The notes beneath the pieces were generated by a model. The model was not told where the DNA came from and searched no databases. It saw nothing but the letters and a program-made list of their open reading frames with translations. From NCBI GenBank assembly GCA_965247455.1, contig CBDFHE010000002.1, positions 1 to 50,007 of the forward strand: a stretch of 50,007 nucleotides of DNA. The letters are read 5' to 3'. The position numbers and the translations under genes were made by a program. Shown piece after piece: positions 41,702 to 49,639 of this stretch; the stretch's first letter is position 1, and each line of letters starts with the position of its first letter. Source of the DNA: JACZYA01 sp965247455 (GTDB taxonomy: Bacteria; Acidobacteriota; Terriglobia; Acidiferrales; 2-02-FULL-67-57).

Positions 41702-41943
41702 GGGACCAGGTCGGAGAAGACTACATTCAACAACCCCCTCAGAACACGCAGCTCCGACACCTGCTGAAGTGGTGGTTCAAGCTGCGGGTCGCAGGCTTGC
41801 TGCTGCGACTTGACGGCGCACTCTCCGGGCTCAGCAACAAAGCCTGGAAGCTGCGGGCAAGCGTGCCGGGCGAATATCAGTTTTTGGACGACCACCAGGC
41901 TAGTCGTCAGCGGGCAAAGAAGAGAAAGATTCGAGCCGCGTAG
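41698..41943 (+). CDS. Small basic phage protein, 81 residues
   Basis: No family is recognised. The protein is basic, with a mostly helical middle (LRHLLKWWFKLRVAGLLLRL) and a C-terminal RAKKRKIRAA. ATG 41698 has GGGGAGGG upstream and overlaps the Cro-like stop, so it belongs to the early transcript. Confidence 0.55.
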   Translation: MRDQVGEDYIQQPPQNTQLRHLLKWWFKLRVAGLLLRLDGALSGLSNKAWKLRASVPGEYQFLDDHQASRQRAKKRKIRAA

Positions 41944-41990
41944 TTCCTCCATGAGGCTTGGACTATGCGGCTTTTTGTTACTGGGCGTCA

Positions 41991-42431
41991 ATGACTGAGC
42001 GGAGGAAGAAATTCAGTCACAAACCTCAACCAAGTCTATTCGCGTCAGTCAGCCCGACGGCGAGCTTCAACGACCACCTGGCGGTGAAAGCGAGCGCGGC
42101 ACGCGCCATCCGGGACTGCCGGAAGAGCCGGCAGGAGATTGCAGAGGAGATGGCGGAGCTGCTGGGCGTGCATGTAAGCCTGACCATGCTGGACAACTGG
42201 ACAGCGGAGACGAAGGACAAGCATCGCTTCCCGCTGGCTTTTACCCGCGCGTTCTGCTTTGTGACCGGCAACTACGACCTGTTGCGGCTGGTGGTTGAGC
42301 CTTTGGGGTATCGGCTAGTGAACGGGACCGAGGCGACCTACGTGGAGATTGGCCGAGCTGTGGTTCAGCATCGGGAGACGGAGGAGCGGATTCAGGATTT
42401 GATCGTGCAGGCGCGAGAGGGTGTGGAATGA
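41991..42431 (+). CDS. Phage early regulatory-type protein, 146 residues
   Basis: The protein has FNDHLAVKASAARAIRDCRK, then a helix-turn-helix-like segment (RQEIAEEMAELLGVHVSLTM) and LDNWTAETKDKHRFPLAFTR. The C-terminus is a helix (VVQHRETEERIQDLI). The pattern resembles small early proteins seen in Mu-like prophages that follow the Cro/Ner gene; the function is unknown. ATG 41991 follows a GGGCGTCA context without a strong ribosome binding site, and an ATG at 41958 is possible. Its stop overlaps ATG 42428. Confidence 0.6.
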   Translation: MTERRKKFSHKPQPSLFASVSPTASFNDHLAVKASAARAIRDCRKSRQEIAEEMAELLGVHVSLTMLDNWTAETKDKHRFPLAFTRAFCFVTGNYDLLRLVVEPLGYRLVNGTEATYVEIGRAVVQHRETEERIQDLIVQAREGVE

Positions 42432-43233
42432 GCGACCACGGCCAGTGCGTGACTATAAAAGGCTGGATAGCGGCATTCCATGTGACGCAGCAGGCGGCGG
42501 AATCCTTGCCGGTTTGTTGGGTAGCGGCGGGAATCCCCTGTTGGGCGGGCTGGGCGGCGTCGGCATCGGTTTCGGCACTGCGTTGGGCATTGGAAGTTTG
42601 CTGGGAGCGCCGCTGGGAATCAGTCTGGCAGCGGGTATCGTCCCCGGCCTGGTCTTGGGTGCGATCGGACTGGTCAGCGGAATACTTAGCCGTGGGAAGA
42701 AGAAGCGCCGGGCAGCGGCATCGGAGGAGGTCTTGACAGCGCAGTTGGGCGAGGTGATCGACCAGTTCAAGGCCTTCCAGACTGACCTGGAAGGCGCTTT
42801 GGCTACCATTGACCAGCTCTTCATTGCCTTTCAGGGCCAGGTGCAGCCGCTGGGGAAGGCCGGGCGGAACGCGGTCAGAAGCATCTCGCCGCTGGTGTTT
42901 GCGGTCAAGAACGGCCTGGCTGAAATCCAGGCCGCGCGCGACGCGCGGCTGCTGCTTTCCTCTGCCAGTCTGATTCCAGAATTCTCCCATGGCGGGCTGG
43001 TGCCGTCGCTGCTGCATCCGGGCGAGTTTGTCATCCGGCGTGATGCGGTGCAACAGGTGGGCGTGCAGAACCTGGAGCGGGTCAATGCCGGCCAAGCGCC
43101 GATGGGCAACGTCACTATCGGGCCAATCCACATTCACCCGACGCCCGGCATGGACGAGCGCGCCTTGGCCGCATTCACCCTGCGCACCATCCGGCGCGCC
43201 GCGCGCGACCGCGGCCTGCGCCCGCCAGTTTAG
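42421..43233 (+). pseudogene. C-terminal fragment of a tape-measure-like tail protein
   Basis: From about residue 28 of this frame there is a long Gly-rich hydrophobic stretch (GLGGVGIGFGTALGIG and on). A helical region follows, then SHGGLVPSLLHPGEFVIRRD, the glycine-proline motif found near the C-terminus of phage tape-measure and related tail proteins. The first 25 or so codons overlap other genes and are probably not native. A tape-measure gene belongs after the tail tube gene, which here lies 6 kb to the right. The fragment is therefore misplaced and lacks most of its length. Confidence 0.55.
42428..42505 (+). pseudogene. Possible 5' stub of an early phage gene
   Basis: ATG 42428 overlaps the previous stop (ATGA) and opens MSDHGQCVTIKGWIAAF, which reads like a normal protein start. 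Beyond about residue 25 the frame becomes Trp/Ser/Cys-rich nonsense, because the DNA there encodes the tape-measure-like fragment in another frame. This marks a fusion point between unrelated genes. Confidence 0.35.
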
Positions 43234-43279
43234 GAGGAGAAGGTTTTGGGGATTGAGGGGAGCGGCAGTAGTTGACCCT

Positions 43280-43310
43280 TAACGGGGCGCGATGGGGTCG
43301 CGCGCCGTTA
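43280..43310 (+). terminator. Hairpin downstream of the tape-measure-like fragment
   Basis: TAACGGGGCGCGA and TCGCGCGCCGTTA pair with one mismatch around a 5-base loop, followed by GAAAAG rather than a T-run. It is a strong stem, but its role as a terminator is not certain. Confidence 0.45.
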
Positions 43311-43469
43311 GAAAAGAAGCTGGTGGCTTCGGACGATCCTCCTTCGGGTCCCTAGCTGTGAGGTCCTCGTAGTAGGTCGCTCCCCCGCCCAGGTAGTCCG
43401 TCAGGCGCAGTCCTGGTGGGGGAGGGAAGCCGCTCGTGGGCTCTCCTCCCTCTCCAGATTCTGAAACTG

Positions 43470-43649
43470 TGTCCCCGGTTTGTCCCCGGTTTTTTCCAGC
43501 GTATTGCAGCCTGTCCCCGGTTTATCTTTAATGTTGTCAGTGGGTTGCCTCGAAACTTGTTACCTGTCCCCGGTTTGCGCCGACAGTTCAGCGTTAAGTC
43601 TTAATAAGCCTTTTGTTTTCAGTAAGCGTTAAGTCAAGAACCGGGGACA
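43470..43649. repeat. Iteron-like array of TGTCCCCGGTT
   Basis: Four direct copies (43470-43480, 43481-43491, 43512-43522, 43565-43575) and one inverted copy (43639-43649) occur within 180 bases of otherwise A/T-richer DNA. Confidence 0.75.
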
Positions 43650-43713
43650 TTCCCCGTATAATTCCAGACTATTCCCGCACGCCTCTCACTTCTCCCTGGA
43701 GCATATCCCGCCG

Positions 43714-43763
43714 CAACTCCAACAAAAAGAAAAACTACCACCAATTCCCGCGAACCACCGCCA
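43714..43763 (-). repeat. 50-bp inverted repeat, right arm
   Basis: This is the complement of 39637-39686 with about 7 mismatches in 50 bases. It ends about 25 bases before the truncated head-gene fragment. Confidence 0.75.
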
Positions 43764-43788
43764 ACTACCGCGAATCCAGACTACTTAA

Positions 43789-43881
43789 CGATCTAACAAT
43801 AGCGGCCAAGGCTTTGATTTGACCGTGAGCATCCCGGCCGGCGCCGGCCCGGATGCCGGCTTCACCAAGTTCCCGATCTGA
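43789..43881 (+). pseudogene. C-terminal remnant of a phage head gene
   Basis: The 30-residue frame following a stop at 43786 has no start codon near its beginning but ends in convincing protein sequence (GAGPDAGFTKFPI) with a stop 16 bases before the protease gene. By position it would be the tail of a portal or minor head protein. The rest appears to be lost at the repeat-rich junction. Confidence 0.5.
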
Positions 43882-43897
43882 GGGCGAGGAGGAAAGC

Positions 43898-45055
43898 ATG
43901 ACTGACCTGAGCGGAAAGTGGATTGAGGTTTTCAAAGTCGGCGACTACGGCGACAAGGGAAAGTTCACCACCGCCGACCTCGACAAGATCGCCGAAAGTT
44001 ACGACCCCAAGCTGCACGAGGCCCCGGTGGTGGTTGGACACCCCGCGCACGACCAACCAGCCTACGGCTTGGTCAAGACGCTCCGGCGCGCAGGGAATTC
44101 CCTCTGGGCACAGCTCAGCAAAGTGGATCCGGGGTTCAGCGACCTGGTCGAGCAAGGCCGCTTCACCCAGCGCTCGGTCGCCCTCTATCGAAACATGCCG
44201 CAGACCAGCGGCCCCTATCTCCGGCACCTGGCGTTTCTGGGCGCGCAGCCGCCGGAGGTGAAAGGTTTGCAACCGATTCAATTCAACGATGGCGAACGTG
44301 GCGAGCACGTCTCCATCGAACTTCCCCCGCCCTCGGCGGGATTCAAGGAGGACGAAGTGAGCAACCAAAACCCCGAAGACACCAAGCGGACTATCCGAGA
44401 GGTGATGAAGGAATTCTTCGCCGAAATGTTCGGGAAGAAATCCGAGCCGGCCGGCGCCACCTTTACCGAGGCACAGGTGAAGGAGCGAATTGATGCGGCC
44501 GTCCAGAAGCTGGAGGCCGCTTTCCAGGAGAAGCTTGACGGTCTCGACAAAGAGTTCAAGGAGCGCTCCAGCACCGACGACGACGAGAAGGCCAAGCTGA
44601 AGGTGGCAGCCTTCATCGAGAGGATGCGCGCCGCCCACCGCTGGGTGCCGTCGTTCCATAACGCCCGGCTGCCGCAGACGCTGCAGTACCTAGAGACCGG
44701 CGAAACCTTCACTTTCGCGGAGAAAGACGCGAAGGACGTCGAGCAGCAGGTGAGCTTCGGCCGCGCTGAGGCTGCCGCCGCCCTGACCACCTTTCTCGAA
44801 TCGCTGCCGGAGTTGGTTCCTTCCGGCGAGCTGGCCGGCCAGCCTGGACGCGGCAAGGTGATCAATTTCCGCGAGGACCCCAAGGCGCAGTATGCCGAGG
44901 GGACGTTCGACGAAGCTGAGCGGATTCAGGCTTTGCTGCCTGAACTCCGCAAGGAGTTCGGCGAAGCCAAGCCGGAGCACGAGCTGTTGGCCATCGCTCG
45001 CCAGCGGGTTATCCAGCAAGGCGCGGCGAGCTCAATTTCCGCCGGCAAGGTCTGA
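43898..45055 (+). CDS. Mu I-like phage protease and scaffold protein
   Basis: The 385-residue protein starts with a protease domain of the Mu gpI type (SGKWIEVFKVGDYGDKGKFT, APVVVGHPAHDQPAYGLVKT, FTQRSVALY). It continues into a charged helical scaffold region (about residues 165-260). The family cleaves itself and the scaffold during prohead maturation. GGAGGAAAGC precedes ATG 43898. It is the first intact gene of the head module. Confidence 0.82.
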   Translation: MTDLSGKWIEVFKVGDYGDKGKFTTADLDKIAESYDPKLHEAPVVVGHPAHDQPAYGLVKTLRRAGNSLWAQLSKVDPGFSDLVEQGRFTQRSVALYRNMPQTSGPYLRHLAFLGAQPPEVKGLQPIQFNDGERGEHVSIELPPPSAGFKEDEVSNQNPEDTKRTIREVMKEFFAEMFGKKSEPAGATFTEAQVKERIDAAVQKLEAAFQEKLDGLDKEFKERSSTDDDEKAKLKVAAFIERMRAAHRWVPSFHNARLPQTLQYLETGETFTFAEKDAKDVEQQVSFGRAEAAAALTTFLESLPELVPSGELAGQPGRGKVINFREDPKAQYAEGTFDEAERIQALLPELRKEFGEAKPEHELLAIARQRVIQQGAASSISAGKV

Positions 45056-45084
45056 GCCGGTACTGAAAAGCAAGGAGGAAAAGC

Positions 45085-45474
45085 ATGTCACCCATTGGTG
45101 GAGAAACTGTTCTGACCCAGAAGTCTGAAGGTGGTGCGATTGGCGCTGACCTGGCGGTGGTGAAAGGCGCCACCGACAACGACGCCAAACTGCCGGCAGC
45201 GGCCGGCGATCGCGCGACCGGAATCACGGCGCTGGCTGCGGACGCTGCCGGCAAATCCATGCCGGTCATCATCTTCGGGCCGGCAGTTGGCACGGCGTCG
45301 GCTGCCATTGCGCCCGGTGATCCTCTGGAAGTTGCCGCCGCCAGCGGCAAGCTCAGGAAAGCGGCGCCGGCCGCGGGCGTCAACGCCAACATCGTCGGGA
45401 TCGCACTCACCTCGGCTGCGGCTGACGGCGACACGTTCGATCTGCTGGTCGTGCCGTCGGTGATGCAAGGCTAA
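45085..45474 (+). CDS. Capsid cement-like protein (DUF2190 type)
   Basis: The 129-residue Ala/Gly-rich beta protein has VVKGATDNDAKLPAAAGDRA, AIAPGDPLEVAAASGKLRKA and GIALTSAAADGDTFDLLVVP, which fit small capsid decoration proteins encoded between protease and capsid. GGAGGAAAAGC precedes the ATG. Confidence 0.7.
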   Translation: MSPIGGETVLTQKSEGGAIGADLAVVKGATDNDAKLPAAAGDRATGITALAADAAGKSMPVIIFGPAVGTASAAIAPGDPLEVAAASGKLRKAAPAAGVNANIVGIALTSAAADGDTFDLLVVPSVMQG

Positions 45475-45480
45475 GGCTTC

Positions 45481-45501
45481 GGCCCCGCCGCAGGCGGGGG
45501 A
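45481..45501 (+). repeat. GC hairpin upstream of the capsid gene
   Basis: CCCCGCC-GCA-GGCGGGG is a perfect 7-bp stem between the cement and capsid genes. Similar stems precede 46542 (near 46494-46512) and follow the tail tube gene (GCCCCGCC-GCT-GGCGGGGC, about 49659-49677). Confidence 0.5.
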
Positions 45502-45525
45502 GTAAAAACACAGGAGGATTGAACC

Positions 45526-46464
45526 ATGTTTGTGAGCACAAAACAGGGACACATTGATGTCCCGCTCTCGCAGTATTCGCAGGCGTTCCGGAATCCCGAA
45601 TTGGTGGGAGGGCGGTTCTTCCCGCGCGTCCCGGTGAACAAGCAGAGCGACAAATACTGGAAGTGGGGGAGCGAAAACGTGCAACTCCCGCCCAGCACGC
45701 TGCGTGCCCCGGGCGCGGCCGCTCAACGCATCGACCAGACCATCTCGACCGACAACTACAACGCGGAAGATCAATCGTTGGAACGCTTCATCACCGACGA
45801 GGAGCGCGGCAACTTCGATCCCGGCAACGTCGAGCAGTGGGCCACCAAGCACTTGACCGAGCGGCTACTGCTCTCCAAGGAGAAGCTCTTTGCAGACGAC
45901 GTCACCGACACCGCCAAGATCACTCAGAACGTCACCCTCGCGGGCGTCAACCAGTGGAGTGACACTAGTGGAACCTCCAACCCGATCGATGACGTCCAGA
46001 CCGGGATCGAGACTATCGTGAAGAACCCCGGCGTCCGGCCCAACCGTTTGGCGATCGGCTTCGAGGTCTTCTCCAAGCTGCGCGTTCACCCCAAGATCAC
46101 CGAGCGTATCCAGAACGTCAAGCTGGGCATCGTCACGGTGGAAGACTTGGCGGCGCTGTTTGCCATCCCCGAGGTGATTGTGAGCCAGGCGCATTTCCAG
46201 CCGTTTGGTGGCGGCACCACCGGCTTCATCTTCGGCAAGCACGCCTTCCTGGCTTTTGTCCAGGATTCGCCCTCTCCCGACGATGTCAGCTTCGGCAAGA
46301 CCTTCGTCTGGAACGCCCCTGGCACCTCGCAGGGCTTCCAGGTAGAGATAGGGCGCGCCGCACCCGTCAGCCGCAAGTCGGACGAAATCGCCGTGCACTT
46401 CTATTACGACCAGAAGATCACGGCGACTGAGACCGCTTACTTGATCAAGAACGCGGTCGCGTAG
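45526..46464 (+). CDS. Major capsid protein
   Basis: The 312-residue protein has the order and sequence features of HK97-fold capsids from Mu-like or related phages (DVPLSQYSQAFRNPELVGGR, NVEQWATKHLTERLLLSKEK, AIGFEVFSKLRVHPKITERI). It follows the protease and cement genes, and AGGAGGATTGAACC precedes the ATG. Confidence 0.82.
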   Translation: MFVSTKQGHIDVPLSQYSQAFRNPELVGGRFFPRVPVNKQSDKYWKWGSENVQLPPSTLRAPGAAAQRIDQTISTDNYNAEDQSLERFITDEERGNFDPGNVEQWATKHLTERLLLSKEKLFADDVTDTAKITQNVTLAGVNQWSDTSGTSNPIDDVQTGIETIVKNPGVRPNRLAIGFEVFSKLRVHPKITERIQNVKLGIVTVEDLAALFAIPEVIVSQAHFQPFGGGTTGFIFGKHAFLAFVQDSPSPDDVSFGKTFVWNAPGTSQGFQVEIGRAAPVSRKSDEIAVHFYYDQKITATETAYLIKNAVA

Positions 46465-46541
46465 TCGCGGCGGCCTGAAAGAGCCTGACTTTGCCCCGGC
46501 CCCCCCACGGGGGCCGGGCGGTTGAAGGAACGGAGGAACCA

Positions 46542-46820
46542 ATGTCAAAGTTCATCGTGAAGTCACCCATCAAGCACGACGGCAAACTCTACCAGCCCGG
46601 CGAGAAGATCAAACTGACCGATGAGCAGGCCGCAGCCATGCCGCACGCACTGGAGCCGGTCCAGGCAGAGCAAGTAGGAAGTGGCGACGCTCAATTTGTG
46701 GCGCTCAAGAACTTCCAGTATCAGGGTGAGCGGTTCAGGGAAGGCGAGACCTATACCTTTGACTCTGCGACAGCCCTGGAGCTTGGAGCAGAACGGATTC
46801 GGCCGGCAACTGAAAACTGA
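46542..46820 (+). CDS. Small phage structural-module protein, 92 residues
   Basis: The protein begins MSKFIVKSPIKHDGKLYQPG and continues KIKLTDEQAAAMPH. The second half repeats the theme (FQYQGERFREGETYTFD), which suggests two related beta motifs. Proteins of this kind often lie between capsid and DUF1320 genes in Mu-like phages. GGAGGAACCA precedes the ATG at 46542. Confidence 0.65.
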   Translation: MSKFIVKSPIKHDGKLYQPGEKIKLTDEQAAAMPHALEPVQAEQVGSGDAQFVALKNFQYQGERFREGETYTFDSATALELGAERIRPATEN

Positions 46821-46840
46821 GCACTGCGCGCTGAGAAACT

Positions 46841-46868
46841 TGTCCTGAGCGACCGAAGGGAGTCGAAG
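46841..46868 (+). repeat. Dispersed-repeat tract used as a ribosome binding site
   Basis: TTGTCCTGAGCGACCGAAGG and the following GAGTCGAAGG match a chromosomal repeat motif (19558-19584). They run straight into ATG 46870 and supply the only Shine-Dalgarno-like sequence (GAAGGGAG, GAAGG). Confidence 0.5.
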
Positions 46869-46869
46869 G

Positions 46870-47301
46870 ATGGCCTACTCGACCGAGAGCAACCTGCTGG
46901 AGCGGATCACTGAGCAGGACCTGATCCAGCTCACCGACGACAACAACCTGGGCCAGATTGGCTCCGCCAAGGTGACGGCCGCCATCGCGGCCGCCGACGG
47001 CATCATCGACTCCTACGCTGCCGGGCGGAATCAACTGCCGCTGGTGGTCAACGAGATCGTGGAGAAGCTCTCGGTCGATCTGGCTCTTTACCAACTGTAC
47101 AGCCGGCGCGGCGTTGTTCCAGAAGTAGTGAAGGATGGGCGCGACCATGCCATCAGCCTGCTCAAGTCGGTCTCGGCCGGGAAGGCCTCGCTCAACCAGG
47201 ACGCCAAGGAACAGGTCGGCGTGGCTGAGGTCAAGACGCCTGACCGGACGGCTCAGGAAGACAAGTTTCGTTTCGGCAAAGAGAACTTGAAGGACTCGTA
47301 A
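46870..47301 (+). CDS. Mu gp36-like protein (DUF1320)
   Basis: The 143-residue protein has the DUF1320 pattern: YSTESNLLERITEQDLIQLT, AAIAAADGIIDSYAAGRNQL, VDLALYQLYSRRGVVPE. It is a head-tail connector-type protein in transposable phages. Its stop overlaps the next start. Confidence 0.85.
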   Translation: MAYSTESNLLERITEQDLIQLTDDNNLGQIGSAKVTAAIAAADGIIDSYAAGRNQLPLVVNEIVEKLSVDLALYQLYSRRGVVPEVVKDGRDHAISLLKSVSAGKASLNQDAKEQVGVAEVKTPDRTAQEDKFRFGKENLKDS

Positions 47302-47780
47302 TGCCGAGTATTCGCAGAACCTACAAGGGCAGGCAGGTACAGCAGATGCTGGACCGGATCGGCAAGCGGCTGGGCAACCTACTTCCGGTGCTGCAAAGCA
47401 TTGCGGAGGGAATGTTCCGGCGCACGCGCCAGGCCTTCCAACAGGAGCGCAGCCCCGAGGGCGTGCCCTGGCGTGCGCTCAATCAGCGCTACGCTCGGCG
47501 CAAACTCAGGCGCTTCGGGGCCAAAAGGATACTGGTCGCCGGCGGAACGCTTCTGCGGGGGATCCACCGCGGGGTGGATGAGGCCCGCGGCCTGGCCTTC
47601 GTCTCCACCATTGAATTGCCCTACGCCCGCATCCACCAGCTCGGAGGCTTTGCCGGGCGCGGCCGCCGCACGGCCATCCCGGCCCGGCCGTTTCTCCCTT
47701 CGGAGGCAACAGCCGAGAAGATTGCCGTGACCACCGTTGAGGAGTTCTTCCAGCGCGCGATTGGTGAAGCGCGGCCCTGA
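47301..47780 (+). CDS. Phage virion morphogenesis (Mu gpG-like) tail completion protein
   Basis: The 159-residue basic protein has MFRRTRQAFQQERSPEGVPW, ARRKLRRFGAKRILVAGGTL and IPARPFLP, characteristic of the gpG/gpS tail completion family. It overlaps the DUF1320 gene by one base. Confidence 0.85.
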   Translation: MPSIRRTYKGRQVQQMLDRIGKRLGNLLPVLQSIAEGMFRRTRQAFQQERSPEGVPWRALNQRYARRKLRRFGAKRILVAGGTLLRGIHRGVDEARGLAFVSTIELPYARIHQLGGFAGRGRRTAIPARPFLPSEATAEKIAVTTVEEFFQRAIGEARP

Positions 47781-47791
47781 GCCCATGAACT

Positions 47792-48262
47792 ATGGAAACA
47801 CCCAGCATCGCCGACATCGAGAAAGCCATGATGGAGCTGGTGGAAAACGACCCCACCATCCGAGCCTACAAGAATACCGTCGCCACCCTGAGCGCACGCA
47901 ACCTCAAAGACGACCGCATCATTGCCCGGCACCCGGCTTTCTTGTTCTACATGGAGGAGACGCGGTTAGCGGCTCGGACGCCCAACACCTACAACTACCC
48001 GATGGTTTTCACCATTCTTTGCCTGCAAAAGAACCTGCGTGGGCCGGAGGCGGAGAAGTTCGGCGGATTACCCGGCGAGATCGGGATCTACCAGATGCTC
48101 AAAGACCTCAAGCGAGTGTTGGCCGGCGCACGGCTCGACATTTCCGGGGTCAGCTCCAAGCCCGAGGTCAAACTCTTGGGGGAGCGGTTGGAGGAAATGA
48201 GCGACCAGGGATTGCTGGCCTCGCTGCGGGTGGCAGTGGAAACGGAATACCAGAACTTGTGA
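47792..48262 (+). CDS. Mu Gp37-like protein (DUF1834)
   Basis: The 156-residue protein is encoded in the place of Mu gp37, and IADIEKAMMELVENDPTIRA and RHPAFLFYMEETRLAARTPN fit that family of tail-terminator-like proteins. ATG 47792 is preferred. It begins 11 bases after the gpG-like stop. Confidence 0.65.
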   Translation: METPSIADIEKAMMELVENDPTIRAYKNTVATLSARNLKDDRIIARHPAFLFYMEETRLAARTPNTYNYPMVFTILCLQKNLRGPEAEKFGGLPGEIGIYQMLKDLKRVLAGARLDISGVSSKPEVKLLGERLEEMSDQGLLASLRVAVETEYQNL

Positions 48263-48274
48263 GGTGATCGAACC

Positions 48275-48583
48275 ATGAAAGTCAGGCAAGACAAAATCAA
48301 AATCCGCCACCGCGCCGCGGCGCCCGACAAGGTCCGCATCATCACCGGGCCGGTTGACCTGACCCTGGAGCGCGCCCACGAACCGCACGAGCTGGAGCGC
48401 CCGGTCTGGGCGGCCGTCTTCAGCGACGCCGACCGCGCGCTCTTTGACGTGGTGGAGGACCCGGTAGTTGTGCCAGACCTGTCTGAGCAGGCAGGCCGGG
48501 CTGGGCGCGTTCAGCGCGGCCCTGCCGTCGGCGGGTCAGGTGGAGCAAGTGAAGAGAGTAAAAGCAGAAAGAGGGAGAGATAA
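48275..48583 (+). CDS. Small phage tail-module protein, 102 residues
   Basis: The protein begins MKVRQDKIKIRHRAAAPDKV and has a short beta-rich core (WAAVFSDADRALFDVVED) and a Gly/Ser/Lys-rich disordered tail. GAGGTGATC precedes the ATG. No family is recognised. Confidence 0.6.
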   Translation: MKVRQDKIKIRHRAAAPDKVRIITGPVDLTLERAHEPHELERPVWAAVFSDADRALFDVVEDPVVVPDLSEQAGRAGRVQRGPAVGGSGGASEESKSRKRER

Positions 48584-48586
48584 GTC

Positions 48587-49639
48587 ATGGCCTACGAACC
48601 ACAGAGACTCCGAGACATTGCGCTGGCGTTTTCGGTCAACAAGCAGACCACCTTCCTCACTGCGCTGGCCGACGGTGCCATCCTCAAACGCCCGCCGCGG
48701 CTGAGCGCCGAGCTGGCGCGGATCGGACGGACTTTTCACTCCGACATTGACGACTTCAACCGGGGGAGCGAATTCGCCAGCAAGTTGGAAGAGAAGTCCA
48801 GACAACTCTCTCTTGCCACTTCTTTCGACCTGGACACGCTCATGGCCGCGATCATTGCCGGCTTCGGAATGGGCAAGGTGGTCACCACCCAGCCCGACGC
48901 CATTAACGATCCCAATGCCTACCAGCACGTCTTCACCTTCTCCACCCCTTCGGTCTCCAAGGTTGTTCCGGTCACCACCATCGCCCAAGACAGCACCGCC
49001 GACCTCAGCACCAAGCCGGTGGATATGGCGTTGGCCGACTTCACCATCAGCGGGCGCAGCGGCGCCGACGCCGGCCCACTCAGCCTGGCCGCCAACTGGT
49101 TGGGCTCCGGCAAGGAAGCCGCCGGCATCGCTTCCATGCCGGCCGTGACAGCCGTCCAGCAGCTCCACAACCGCGACCTCGACATATTGCTCGGGACGGA
49201 AGGCTCTCCCGTTTCCATCAAAGAACGGATTGTGGAGTGGAGTCTGAACGTCACCCAGAACCTGATTGTCCAGTACCAGCCCGGCTCCGGCCTGTTCGCG
49301 GGCGCCATCTTCCACGGCGACCGCCGCGTCACTCTTTCCCTGGGTGCCCACGCCAAAGACGTGGACGACATCAAAACGCTTTTTGACGGCACCGCCTCCA
49401 AAGAAGTGCAGCTCAAGGTGGAAGGGCCCATCACCACCGGCGGCGTCGCCGTCAAGCACACGCTCGACATTCGCCTGCCGGCTACGCGCATCACTGCGCT
49501 GGAGGAAGGCAACGAGAACAACTTTCTGCTCTGGCGGATCGAGATCGGGTCGGAGGGTATTTTCAAAGGCTCGACCCTGACCGAGCCGTTGCAGATCACC
49601 GTCATCAACGAGGAGCCCACCCACTTGGTGGCGGCGTAA
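48587..49639 (+). CDS. Phage tail tube protein
   Basis: The 350-residue protein has two halves of beta-rich, tube-like sequence. Indicative segments are ADFTISGRSGADAGPLSLAA, ERIVEWSLNVTQNLIVQYQP and NFLLWRIEIGSEGIFKGSTL. It follows the gp37-like gene directly with no sheath gene between, which suggests a non-contractile tail. It starts 3 bases after the preceding stop. Confidence 0.7.
   Translation: MAYEPQRLRDIALAFSVNKQTTFLTALADGAILKRPPRLSAELARIGRTFHSDIDDFNRGSEFASKLEEKSRQLSLATSFDLDTLMAAIIAGFGMGKVVTTQPDAINDPNAYQHVFTFSTPSVSKVVPVTTIAQDSTADLSTKPVDMALADFTISGRSGADAGPLSLAANWLGSGKEAAGIASMPAVTAVQQLHNRDLDILLGTEGSPVSIKERIVEWSLNVTQNLIVQYQPGSGLFAGAIFHGDRRVTLSLGAHAKDVDDIKTLFDGTASKEVQLKVEGPITTGGVAVKHTLDIRLPATRITALEEGNENNFLLWRIEIGSEGIFKGSTLTEPLQITVINEEPTHLVAA

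Larger units (their letters stand above)
43234..43785. other. Noncoding prophage region with hairpin and repeat array
   Basis: A strong ribosome binding site (43232-43243) leads only to an 8-codon frame, a likely gene stub. A near-perfect 13-bp hairpin follows (43280-43292 with 43298-43310, one mismatch) and could be a terminator. Five TGTCCCCGGTT units then occur at 43470, 43481, 43512, 43565 and, inverted, 43639-43649. GCGTTAAGTC occurs twice (43591 and 43626). The right arm of the 50-bp inverted repeat follows (43714-43763). Confidence 0.65.

Noticed and set aside
42428..42736. Complete 102-residue gene starting at 42428
   Set aside because: Only the first 25 or so residues look like protein; the rest is an out-of-frame reading of the tape-measure-like fragment.
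43470..43649. CRISPR array of TGTCCCCGGTT
   Set aside because: The units are 11 bases, unevenly spaced, and one is inverted.
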